Source: Austropuccinia psidii
Taxonomy: Eukaryota > Basidiomycota > Pucciniomycetes > Pucciniales > Sphaerophragmiaceae
Direction of reading: 5' to 3'
DNA: 64,000 bases
Assembly: GCA_023105745.1 (NCBI GenBank)
Contig: JALGQZ010000001.1
Span: 64,374,937 to 64,438,936, forward strand
Shown here: in pieces, positions 47,764-57,003 of the stretch
How positions within the stretch are numbered: the first letter of the stretch is position 1
Layout of the letters: each line of letters starts with the position of its first letter
Position numbers and translations under genes: made by a program
The notes under the pieces: model-generated
Told to the model about the DNA's origin: nothing
Seen by the model: the letters and a program-made list of their open reading frames with translations, nothing else
Databases searched by the model: none

Positions 47764-47787
47764 GGGGGTGTCAAAGTCACCAAATCC
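47764..47787 (+). repeat. Harbinger left terminal inverted repeat
   Basis: GGGGGTGTCAAAGTCACC and the following AAATCC pair with the right terminus, apart from one C/T difference. An internal small palindrome, GGGATTTGG-ACC-CCAAATCCC, follows at 47804-47824. Confidence 0.88.
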
Positions 47788-48043
47788 TGCCTTAAAATAA
47801 CACGGGATTTGGACCCCAAATCCCAACACTAAATCCCAGGTTTTTTATGTGTAAATCCCATGGCATTTTAGCTGAGTCCCCTGGTATTTTGACCAAATTC
47901 CATGCGTCTGGGATCTCAGCTTGAAACCTAACCCAAATTAGTACTCACAATTCATACCTGCACAACATATTCTTCTACACTCCATTTTGGAAAATCTGAC
48001 CGAACAGCTTACAGTCCATTTATACTTCTTCATCCATATAATA

Positions 48044-49273
48044 ATGCCTCGATCCAAAGCAAGACAAATCAAGACAGATATGAAGATCACCTCTAGCCTG
48101 CCTCATCCATCAGGTCACTTAATATGTACAGATTATTTAACCATAATTAATTGGCTTTCAGTCAAAGCCAATTTTGAGTCATGTTTTGGTACTAGTGGTT
48201 CAACATCTATTGGAAGACCTCCCTCATCAAAGCAGCATGGATTTCAGCTTATGGCGATTGAGGTCAACAAAAAATCACGTAATTGACTAAACCTTAGTTC
48301 AAGCAGCATCTGAGATCGATGGCAAACATATAAAAAGAAATATATGGCAGCAAAAAAATTCGAGAATTTAACTGGGGCTGGAATAACGGAAGAAGATGAG
48401 AGTAAAGGAATAAAGGCAATGAGTGAAAAGTTTGAAAGTATGTGTCCTTGCTATGCTGAAATGGATGTTCTCTTTTGCCACAAGCCCAATGTCACTCCGG
48501 TTGTAAGCTATGATTCACAAGCAAAAGACAGCTTAAATGGTGATGATGATGATGTTTTGCCCGATAAGGTAAGTTATTGTCTCTTCCTTTTTTACCTGTG
48601 ATAATTAAAATTCATGTGCTTTTTAAAGGAGAATAATGGATTGGAATCACCTCTCAATCTTGTTCCTTTGGTTCATAATGAAGATGACTTGGTTCAAGCG
48701 GAAAACCTTCAAGATGAATCAGTAAGTATGTTTAAGCCTGATACTTATGAAATCCATTGTTGATTATTTCTCCTTTGAACAGCAAATTAAATCCATAACG
48801 CATTCAACACAAAAGCGTAATTGAGCAGTGACACCCAACTTGAATGACAAGAGTGGCTCTAGGAAAAGGCCAATGGATATGTTTGCACCGACATATGCCA
48901 ATTTGCTTGAATCACGGCAAAAGGGTATGTTTTGGACTTATGGCTACTCTTATCAATCCCACTGACTAAATTCATGATTTGTAGCCCGTGAAGCCAGTGA
49001 CAATGCTTGTTTGGAGTGGGACAGGGAGAGGTGGAATGAAGAGAAAGCAAGCAACATGGAAAAGCAAAGGTTTGAAGAAGTCAAGTTGCAAAAGCAAATG
49101 GAGTTCGAGGAGAAGCAACATGCAAAGCAATATGAATTTGAAAAAGAAAAGTGGAATCGTTAATTGGAATTGAAGGAAAAGCAATCCAGATGGATCTCAC
49201 TATAGCGGCATTGTCATCAAGCAGGCCAATTGGGGAGCTGGAACGCATTCTGGCATTAATCAATAAAAAATAA
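48044..49273 (+). pseudogene. Harbinger accessory Myb/SANT-like protein (second transposon gene)
   Basis: Harbinger elements usually need a Myb-like partner for nuclear import and end binding of the transposase. From 48044 the frame reads MPRSKARQIKTDMK, then DYLTIINWLSVKANFESCFG and DRWQTYKKKYMAAKKFENLT-GAGITEED, typical of this family in rusts. Probable introns are 48569-48628 (GTAAGT...AAAG), 48722-48782 (GTAAGT...ACAG) and one starting GTATGT near 48924 and ending TGTAG near 48985. The last exon encodes a charged coiled coil (EWDRERWNEEKASNMEKQRF) and, after a frameshift, RPIGELERILALINKK. In-frame stops occur at 48284 (TGA), 48311 (TGA), 48822 (TGA) and 49161 (TAA), so this copy is inactive. 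Spacing to the TET-like gene is about 1.5 kb. Confidence 0.8.
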
Positions 49274-50080
49274 CTTATTACATATATGTAATGTGATCAA
49301 TTTATATATGGTGCTTGTTCAATAAATCTTATGTTTATGTTTAATTATTGATCTTATGTTATGAAATCTAACTCCACTTTATTACCAAAAGGAAATTTCA
49401 ATGTTTATGCATAATTGGGGCACCAACTTGCAATTTCAAAAATTTGGGCCAGTTTTGCATTGAGAATTTATATGAAGTCTGTTCAAAAATCAAATTCAAT
49501 GACGGCTTTTTTCCTTTTTTATGAAAATGTCATTTTATGGGTTTTTTTTTAATTTTTTCATCTTTTTCTATATTTTTTTTTAATTTAATGGTTATTTTTT
49601 AGTTTGAAGGGTTTCAACTTTTAATTGGGCAATGTCCCTTTTTTTGTTGATTTTTGATTTTTAATTCTTAATTTTTAATTTTTTTTTTTAAAGTTGATTT
49701 TTTTCTTTGATTTTTTTTAATTTATTATTTTTTATTTTTACTTTTCACCCCTCCAATTTGAAAAAAACACCTTTTTTTTTAATTTCAAATCTTAAATTTC
49801 ACTTTATTTTTTTTTATTTTTACTTTTCACCCCTCCCTCTTAAAAAAAAATCAACAATTTTTTTTTATTTTTTAATTCTCAATTAATTTTTTTCTAATTG
49901 TACTTTTCACCCTTCCCTCTAAAAAAAAACCCCACTTTTTTTAAAATTCAGGTAAGTGAATTTCTCTTCTTTTTGTTTAATCACAACCCTTTTTTGCTAA
50001 TTTTTTTTTAATTTTTCTGTAGGTAATTTTATTTTTGTCTTTTAAAATTTTTTTATTCTTTTTTTTGCACCTCCCAAACT
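49274..50080. other. T-rich spacer inside the Harbinger element
   Basis: The plus strand has long T and A homopolymer runs with repeats of the phrase TTTTACTTTTCACCCCTCC (around 49735, 49815 and 49896). No gene was recognised. Confidence 0.6.
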
Positions 50081-50173
50081 CACCCTCCCATCACCATCAT
50101 CATCCACAACTCACCCACCCATCACCATCATCATCCACACCTAACCCACCCATCACCATCATCATTCATCATC
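50081..50173 (+). repeat. tandem repeat, about 31-32 bp, three copies
   Basis: The unit CACCCACCCATCACCATCAT followed by CATCCACA... is repeated three times with small changes. The strand is almost free of G, giving a strong C/A versus G/T strand bias. Confidence 0.85.
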
Positions 50174-50201
50174 CACCTCCCAAAACCCCCCACCTAACTA
50201 A

Positions 50202-50241
50202 CCCTGGAACCTCCCAAATAGGCTCCTGGGAGGTTCCAGGG
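50202..50241. repeat. perfect hairpin, 15-bp stem, 10-base loop
   Basis: CCCTGGAACCTCCCA (50202-50216) is the exact reverse complement of TGGGAGGTTCCAGGG (50227-50241). It lies between the Myb-like and TET-like genes, about 570 bp before the start of the latter. Confidence 0.9.
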
Positions 50242-50305
50242 CCTGAGGCCTTCAAATCACTCCAAATGGATTCATAATCGATTTGGAACGCCTCCCGAAT
50301 TGATT

Positions 50306-50319
50306 CCGAATCGATTCGG
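50306..50319. repeat. 14-bp perfect palindrome CCGAATCGATTCGG
   Basis: This palindrome has three CG dinucleotides in 14 bp in an otherwise CG-poor region. A second AATCGATT occurs just upstream at 50276-50283 (AATCGATT). Confidence 0.85.
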
Positions 50320-50336
50320 CGTTGTTTTGCTTCATT

Positions 50337-50372
50337 ATCATTCTAATGGCCCCTAGAGGCCATTAGAATGAT
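50337..50372. repeat. perfect hairpin, 15-bp stem, 6-base loop
   Basis: ATCATTCTAATGGCC (50337-50351) is the exact reverse complement of GGCCATTAGAATGAT (50358-50372), the second strong hairpin within 140 bp. Confidence 0.9.
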
Positions 50373-50399
50373 GATTTTTATTTTTATTTTCAATTGTAT

Positions 50400-50760
50400 C
50401 ATTTAAAAAAAAGATAATGATCTTTTTTTTTTTGTTTTTTTTATTCATTTATTTTATTGCAAAAACCTTTGACTGATCATGATTTTTTTTTACTGATGTT
50501 TTTTTTTTTGATTTTTTTTAATCATTTCTTTTAATTCAAAAATGGTTTACTGATAATGACTTTTTTTTAATTTTTTTTAATCATTTACTGATAATCTTTT
50601 TTTTTTTGATTTTTTTTTAATTCATTTATTATATTTGAACAATCATTTACTGATACTGATATTTTTTTACTGATGATTTTTTTTTCCTTTTTTTGAATTT
50701 TTGGGATAATCATCATTACTGACCCATGATTTATTTTTTATTTTAATTTTTGTTTCACTT
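50400..50760. repeat. degenerate repeats of ATCATTTACTGATAATGA-like units in T-rich DNA
   Basis: The phrase TTTACTGAT or close variants recur at about 50484, 50550, 50584, 50645 and 50670, separated by long T runs. It is directly upstream of the TET-like gene; whether it is regulatory is unknown. Confidence 0.6.
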
Positions 50761-50813
50761 TTTTATTTATTTGTTCATATAGGGGAGGATTAATTATAAG
50801 AATTTATTTTGCA

Positions 50814-52165
50814 ATGTCATTTCATTTCCCATCCCTTCCATCATCCTTAAAATTCAAAAAAAAATCTCCTCCTCTCTCTCATTCTTCCAATCATTTTGAT
50901 GATGTCATGGTTAGGACTAAACCAGACTCAGCACATCATCAGAATGATTTGAAAGATGATGAAGCTCATATTACTCCTCTTGATGTCATGGTTAGGACTA
51001 AACCAAATATAGAACATCATGAGGATAATAATACCAAATTAAATAATAAAAGAAAGCTCACCCAAAGCCAAAGACAACACATCCATGATTCAAAAGAAAT
51101 AATATCTCACCTTGGCCATTCCAAGAAAGAATTTAAAAACTTTTCAACAATTTTGATTGACAAGAAATCTGCCAATGCCTCATGGTTAAAACTTCCATCA
51201 CTTAACACTCTCCCCCATCCTTATATCCTCATTAATAAAACATCCAAGCCGTTTTTTCCTGTCATCATATATGAAATAACCCCATTTGATAATTCTTCTG
51301 GCCACTCTCAAATGCTGCAAAACATCATCATGACATTAATGTCCTTATCTCAAAATCGACAAGAAATTAAAACCAATAAGCAACTCCAAGGTGGCATTAT
51401 GAAAGGTATTGGATTTTGATCTGTTTCTGATTCTGGAAAATCTGCAGGTGTGTGATATTTTTGTCATATTACCTTAATAATTACTGACTAATTACAAAAT
51501 TATTAGGTGTTTACTCCAGAAAGCCCAGTTTAACTCCTCATCAAATTGAAACAGATAACAATCAATGGATCAAGCTCCATCAATATGATGAATTTGTTTA
51601 CTCAAGAATCTCCCATTTTTCAAAATTAGCAGCAAATGAAAATCAATCATTAATGGAAGCAGCCCAATTACCCAATTTCAGTCAACTCCAATGGACTTCT
51701 GCCAATCCCAAGGATGAATTCAAATCATTTACCAATGTCATTGTCACCCAAGATGGATTTTTCAATAAGACACACAAAGATTTAAGCAATCTCAATTCCT
51801 GGACTTATGGTATATTTTCTTTTGTATCAAAAAGAAATTTCCATCCGCTTCCTACTGTATTCACCCCCTCTGGACATGCCTTACACTTCCCTGAATTGAA
51901 AATGGAGATTGATTTTTCAAAAAAACCTGGCATCATGGAAATTCTTTGGAAGACATCAACAATGGTTCATCATACAACAAACCCACCTCCAGAAATTATC
52001 AATCATGACAAAATTACTCATTTTGGATGTTCTTTTCAAATAAACCATAAATTATTTAATGTAGGTGACAAATTCTTGAAAATGACACCCACCAAAATTA
52101 ATTCAAGAGTCAATGAGTACTTTGAAAGAAATATGCAGGATCAAAAAAGAACTAAAAAATCTTAA
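50814..52165 (+). pseudogene. TET/JBP-like 2OG-Fe(II) dioxygenase gene carried by the Harbinger transposon
   Basis: Two exons (50814-51447 and 51507-52165) are joined by a 59-bp intron with GTGTGT donor, CTGACTAAT branch region and TTATTAG acceptor, giving 430 codons. The N-terminal ~90 residues are low-complexity, with a duplicated DVMVRTKP motif. The C-terminal half aligns, from memory of the family, with Tet-like 2OG-Fe(II) oxygenases of rust fungi: FSQLQWTSANPKDEF, DGFFNKTHKDLSN (iron-binding HxD, His 301 and Asp 303), LHFPELKMEIDFSKKPGIME, MVHHTT (distal His, 366/367) and HFGCSFQIN (about 383-391). Members of the superfamily oxidise 5-methylcytosine or thymine in DNA; the substrate here is inferred. 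A TGA at 51417-51419 in exon 1 lies between LQGGIMKGIGF and SVSDSGKSAGVYSRKP, so this copy is probably inactive. Confidence 0.72.
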
Positions 52166-52269
52166 TTTTAAATACTTTTATTTTATGAATAACATCTTCA
52201 CTCCGTTGTATGCCAATAAATTAAGTTTATAAAAAATTGGTCCTGATGAAATTTACAATTGACTATTTT

Positions 52270-53498
52270 TCATGCCAAAGTGATTGGTTTGATTTTTTCA
52301 CGCATATTTAGCACATCTTCCCCAATGTCATTGTTGGCCAGATTTTCCGCTTGTAGTGGATTATCATCTTCATATAAATCAAACCACTCATCACCGATTT
52401 GAGCTAACATATTATGTAAAATTGTGCAAGACACAACCCAACTAACAAAATATTCAATTTCATGATTATCCCTCATTTGATTTCTCATTTCCCTTAGAGA
52501 AAACCACCTCCCCTTCAAAATTCCAATTGCATGCTCTATTCTGACCCTTGATTTTGCTAGACAGTAATTGAAAGAACGGTTGTCTTCATTATGTGCTACA
52601 ACTCCCTTATATGCTGGAACAACCCAAGGAGAGCTTGCATATGCCAAATCTGCAAGTAAGTACTGATCCTTTTCATAAAACTCTTGAGGTGTTTGTGCTA
52701 TTTTCATATGTTGATAGACATTCGAATCATGAAGTGACCCAGTACAACCAACATGCAGAGCAGTGAACTGTTTGTTGATATCGCAAACCAGTTGTATTGA
52801 CATAGAATACCTTATATGTAAACCATCAGTAAGATTGAAATAAAGAATAAAGATTCAACAGCTTACCTTTTGTTGCGATCAAAATACGCTTCACCATCCT
52901 TGGGAGGACGTTGTGATAATGGTATGAGACTCCCATCAATAAACCCAATGCACCCAGGGAAGCCTTCTGCTTGCATTACTTGAGACATCTCTCTGCGTTG
53001 TTCTGTTGTTGGCCACACAATCACTTTGCGCTTCAACTTCATTAATATCTGAATGACTCTTTGAGTGTACAACACAATAGCCCCATGGCTAATTCCAAAC
53101 AACATTCCAGTCTTTCCCAAAGCGGCCCCATTTCCATTTGATCCTAGCTTTGATAATGCCACAGCCAATTGGATGGCAGGATTGCGTTGTTTGTTTTGTG
53201 ATGAGTTTTGAAAGGTTTTATCAGCTTGAATTTGTGAAACTAATTTTTCAAATGATTCATGTGTAGTCCTACATAGCTGTCAAAACGTTTCAGATGATAA
53301 TGTCTGTAAATCATTCATTGTATACATGTAATGAGATGTATATCTTCTACAAGGATTGATGTATCTTTGTGATGTTATCATATCTGATAAGATTATATCT
53401 TCCTGGATATCAGAATCACTATCAGAGCTGAGAGCATCAATGAACTGAAGTGAGTTCAAGGTCTGAAGTAAAGGTAGCCTTTGCGATGCCTTGGGCAT
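52270..53498 (-). pseudogene. PIF/Harbinger DDE transposase
   Basis: Two exons on the minus strand (53498-52867 and 52810-52270) flank a 56-bp GTAAGC...TAAG intron. Together they make 391 codons including the stop, a normal length for the family. The DDE_Tnp_4 catalytic acids are in FPGCIGFIDGSLIPLSQRP (Asp), CTGSLHDSNVYQ (Asp) and SRVRIEHAIGILKGRW (Glu). The N-terminal part has a helix-turn-helix-like stretch (AIQLAVALSKLGSNGNGAA, GISHGAIVLYTQRV). A TGA at 53280-53282 between SSETF and QLCRTTHESFEK is in frame; a CGA-to-TGA change at a CG would explain it. Otherwise the gene looks intact. It faces the TET-like gene tail to tail, 104 bp apart. Confidence 0.9.
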
Positions 53499-53792
53499 GG
53501 TAAATAAAGAAAAGGCTGGTAGTAAATGAAATTTGAAATCAAATAACTTAATAAATGATGAGTGTATTTAGATTTTATGCAAGAGAAGGAAATTTTTATG
53601 CAATTTAACATGCCCTTACTGAGTTGTGTGTTTGAAAAATGTGCCTTTATGGGAAGCTAAAGGTGGGATTTGCTACCAAAAAACCTGTGTTTTTGTACCT
53701 CAAAATACCTCACCTCTTGAGGTGTGGTATTTCCCAAATCCCAAAAAATTAATGCGGGATTTTGGCAAAAAAAACTCGGGATTTTGAGTGTG

Positions 53793-53816
53793 GGATTTGG
53801 TAACTTTGACACCCCC
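53793..53816 (-). repeat. Harbinger right terminal inverted repeat
   Basis: It ends AACTTTGACACCCCC, complementary to the left end. The adjacent 53640-53792 region carries many GGGATTT/AAATCCC subterminal motifs. Confidence 0.88.
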
Positions 53817-55219
53817 TAATATGATATTTCATTTATACAATATTATTTGTTGGAAGATTTATTGTACTGATTGATGATGGGCAAAAAACAGTAATGAAAT
53901 GGCTCTTTTTATGCCTTAAGATACCTCCTTTGTAATCAAATATTGTCTCAGCAGGCATGTACTCAGTAAAACTGATCAAAAAATCAATGGAGATTGAGCT
54001 TAAACTTGAAAAATCCCAATTTTTAACTATTATTTCAGTTAAAGGTGTTATTCTTACCTCCAAGTATCTTTAAACCTCAAGAATTCTAATTGTTAAGCTT
54101 GAATATAAAAAATTATTGGTTTATTTTTATGTTCATATTATGAATATCTTAACAATAAAGATTCAAAAATAATTGTTTCAAATAATACTTTGAATTACTT
54201 TTCAAAGAAATCTTAATTTTCTTCAAGCAGAATTAAATGGGGTATTTTTAAGTTTCAATACCAAATAATCCTAATTATGAATCATCCTCAATTTCTGATT
54301 AAATGCCAAAAACATTATATTTTAAGCTGTGTTCAAATTTCAACTTAATCCATCAAGAAATTAATTTCCTATATTTTTTGTAGGTTATTGCCTTTTTTCC
54401 ATAGAAACAGCAAGACATACCAAACCTTAACTTTTGGTAAGTTTTAAATTATTTCAATCTTATTTAAGCTTTATTCTGCTTTTACAGATCTTGAAACCTT
54501 TATTACAAGCCTGTATGAAGGGACTTACCCTTTGGTGGCTTGTAAGTCCATTCCAAATGAAGATTGAACCTTTTTAAGCTTGAATATTCAATAAATTTCT
54601 GATCTCAAACTTTAAATAAGGTTTAATACCCATCAATACAGGAGGACAACCTTATTTGGTCTCTTTCAGATCCCAGAGATCTGCGTGCCCTGGAACCTCT
54701 TCCCATTTTTTCCTTTATCCCACCTTTTGTATTTTGCCAATTTAGTTTTTCAAAGAGATACCATGGCTTTATATCAATTTCAATTAAATTCATGAAGGAT
54801 TTATAGCCTAAATGGAGACTTTTTAGCCAATTCATCAAGTCAACACAGCACCTTAATTGTAACATGAGGTTTGTAAGCTTAAGTGAACCCTATTTAGCTT
54901 TAGATTTTGGCTTGAGCTAACAACATATAGATTTTAAAAAAATTTCATCAAATTGTATAAGTGTTATTGAATATTCTTAGATATTCAAATAAAATCCAGG
55001 ATACCCAGTTTTCAGTATAACACCTTATGTGTTTACCCTAGGTTATTTTTGTTGTAAGGTTAAAAAATGACATGATAATTGAAGCTTTATTCATTGAAAA
55101 TAGAGCTATAGTCATCTTTTTTTCAAAACCATATGTAAAGTCAGTTATTTACTAAATCAAATATACAAAATATTATTTGTGGCTTTATGGGTATGTCATA
55201 CATATCTCAAAGGCTCACA
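53817..55219 (-). repeat. element C right LTR, second part
   Basis: It resumes TAATATGATATTTCATTT and aligns with 39175-40576 of the left LTR. It ends CTCAAAGGCTCACA, followed by AGAGA (55220-55224). Confidence 0.82.
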
Positions 55220-55346
55220 AGAGATGTACACTATTAGCTATATTCAATGGATAAGACCAAGATGATTAATTGGAGCCCTTTTGGTACTAGTATCCATGAA
55301 AGGAGTGTGGGAAATCCTCTTGTGTGGGATTAAATGATGCAGTACC
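55220..55346 (+). repeat. LTR D, middle part
   Basis: It continues D after element C: ATGGATAAGACCAAGATGATT and CCCTTTTGGTACTAGTATCC correspond to 24680-24730 in LTR B. The last ~40 bp (55310-55341) have no counterpart in LTR B. Confidence 0.65.
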
Positions 55347-57003
55347 TGGAAGGGGAAATTAAAAGAAAACATTTTTGACTTTCTTTTCAAGCTTTTAAAC
55401 CTTGCTATGCTTGTGTGTCAGAATAATCTGAACCGCCCTTCCCAAAAAATGCTGAATTATATTAACTTGAGTTCACAATCAACTTACTTATTTATGGTGG
55501 CTAGTTCAGAAAAGTGTATTCACCAAAATCTATCAGACTTTTCTTGATCTCAAAATGCTTATTTAACCTTTGAAATATAGAACTATTCAATTAATCAACA
55601 GAAGCAAAACTAGCACAAATCACACAAAATACTACTACAGCAATAGTTCAATATAATTTAGAGAAACTAGACTACTAATAAGACCAAAACAAACAATAAA
55701 ATCCTCTCTTTATATGATTTATGATTTATTCTATAATCAAATTCTGATATGAACATACTAAGTAATAGCCACTTGTTAACATTTTAGTTTTATAAGAATA
55801 ATTAATCTTGTTTTTTTTTCAATAATATAACACTACTGTAATACTATGATAGTCATTTTCCTTTATAATTAATAAAATTTCCTTGTTGTAAAAAAAGTAT
55901 AACTTTATTGAATAAAATAATAATGATAATTTCTCAATAAAATAACTAAATGACCCTTCTTTCCTTTCCTCAAAGCTTTGATTTTTTATAATAAGGTGAA
56001 ATTCTTTCATAATACTATTTTATTTATTTATTTATATTTATAATGTTATTTTATGAGTCCTTTTTATTCTTTATATAATAAACAATCATATTATAAGGCT
56101 CTTTCCATTTTTCAATAAGACTTTTTTTTAATGATGAGAATACTTTTTCAAAGACATCTTTTTTTTCTTCTATTAAAAGACTATTATATAAGGCCTTTTT
56201 ATCCTTCACATAATAGAATTATATATTTGTAGACTAGTTAACCTGATATTAAGGGATAAATTTGAATCCACTTTCCACTTTTGGGGGGATAAAAAGCATG
56301 AGGGAAAGAGGAAAAGTTTGGGTAGAGAGGCCCTCTGTTTATACTTTTTGGGCTCTCCATGGGAGGTGTTCAAGAAAAAAGACTTAGGATTTTTCAGTTT
56401 CTTTTGGCTGGGAAAGTTCTTTTCTGGTGGTCCCACCTAAATGATGTCATTTATGTAAATAATTTCATCATTTTTTTGGTTGATGATGTCATTTTTTGGG
56501 TTGCTTACTAATTAGAGGTATTTTTGCTGGTGCTTATTTGAGCTTTATTACTGATGCTTAGAATTGCTGACTAATCCTCCAAGGTACCTGTATCCCTTAA
56601 CTCTCCAAGTATTACTAATCAAGTAATCTGATTACCAATGCTTTCTTAACTCCTTCCTGCTTATATAATCTGTATATGTATCTTCCTTCTGCTTTCTTGA
56701 TTGTAGAATTTTTGTTTTGAGGGTAATTTGTGGGTTGAAACCTAATTTTATTTTAGGGTTAGGTTTCAGGTATTTTCCAAACTTGAAAAGTATTTTCCAA
56801 AATTTTGACATCTTCAAATTTTGTATGTCTTCAATGTGGCTTAAGCCAATGACATTGCCATTTTTCTTATCACAAGGCATCACTTTACCAACTAGGACAA
56901 TTATCCTTTTGTTTTATTTCCAATAGAGGCTCACAATTGGGGTACTCCTGCTTTTCACTCCCCAGAAAAATATTATCAAGCTGATATGGTATGGCATACC
57001 ACA
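55347..57003. mobile_element. unclassified 1.66-kb insertion J in LTR D
   Basis: It begins TGGAAGGGGAAATTAAAAG and ends GGCATACCACA, with GTACC on both sides (55342-55346 and 57004-57008). TG...CA ends and a 5-bp duplication fit a solo LTR of another retroelement family. No pol sequence is inside; the longest frames (56632-56883 minus, 56206-56436 minus) are short and without motif. LTR D is recognisable on both sides. Confidence 0.6.

Larger units (their letters stand above)
47764..53816 (-). mobile_element. PIF/Harbinger DNA transposon carrying a Myb-like gene and a TET-like dioxygenase gene
   Basis: The left end reads GGGGGTGTCAAAGTCACC and the right end is its inverted complement, with terminal inverted repeats of about 24 bp and one mismatch (47764-47787 and 53793-53816). 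TA lies immediately outside both ends, but a perfect 3-bp TWA duplication is not visible (ATA on the left, TAA on the right). Both subterminal regions are full of AAATCCC/GGGATTT motifs, a typical transposase-binding arrangement. Contents are a DDE transposase (minus), a Myb/SANT-like gene (plus) and a TET/JBP-like gene (plus). The strand given is that of the transposase. It interrupts the right LTR of C. Confidence 0.9.
36705..55219 (-). mobile_element. element C: degraded Ty3/gypsy retrotransposon nested in LTR D
   Basis: Internal coding is on the minus strand (40577-47095). The left LTR is 36705-37362 plus 39175-40576, interrupted by solo LTR G. The right LTR is 47096-47763 plus 53817-55219, interrupted by the Harbinger element. 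The flanks AGCCA (36700-36704) and AGAGA (55220-55224) are a plausible, mutated target-site duplication, because LTR D continues across the junction: AACCATGTCAATTATTA in B corresponds to AGAGATGTACACTATTA at 55220. Coding regions carry many stops and indels, more than A or B, so C is older. Confidence 0.85.

Noticed and set aside
48859..49263. Minus-strand ORFs of 60-70 codons opposite the Myb-like gene.
   Set aside because: The plus strand has matching splice signals and a family-typical coiled coil; the minus frames are shadows.
50081..50173. Considered whether the three spaced repeats could be a CRISPR array.
   Set aside because: Units are contiguous with no unique spacers, only three copies, in a eukaryotic transposon.
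50035..50277. An 80-codon plus-strand ORF rich in Pro, His and Ser.
   Set aside because: It arises from the CATCACCATCAT tandem repeat and one hairpin arm; no independent coding evidence.
56632..56926. Opposing ORFs in insertion J.
   Set aside because: Short, overlapping on opposite strands, no motif or relative in the window.
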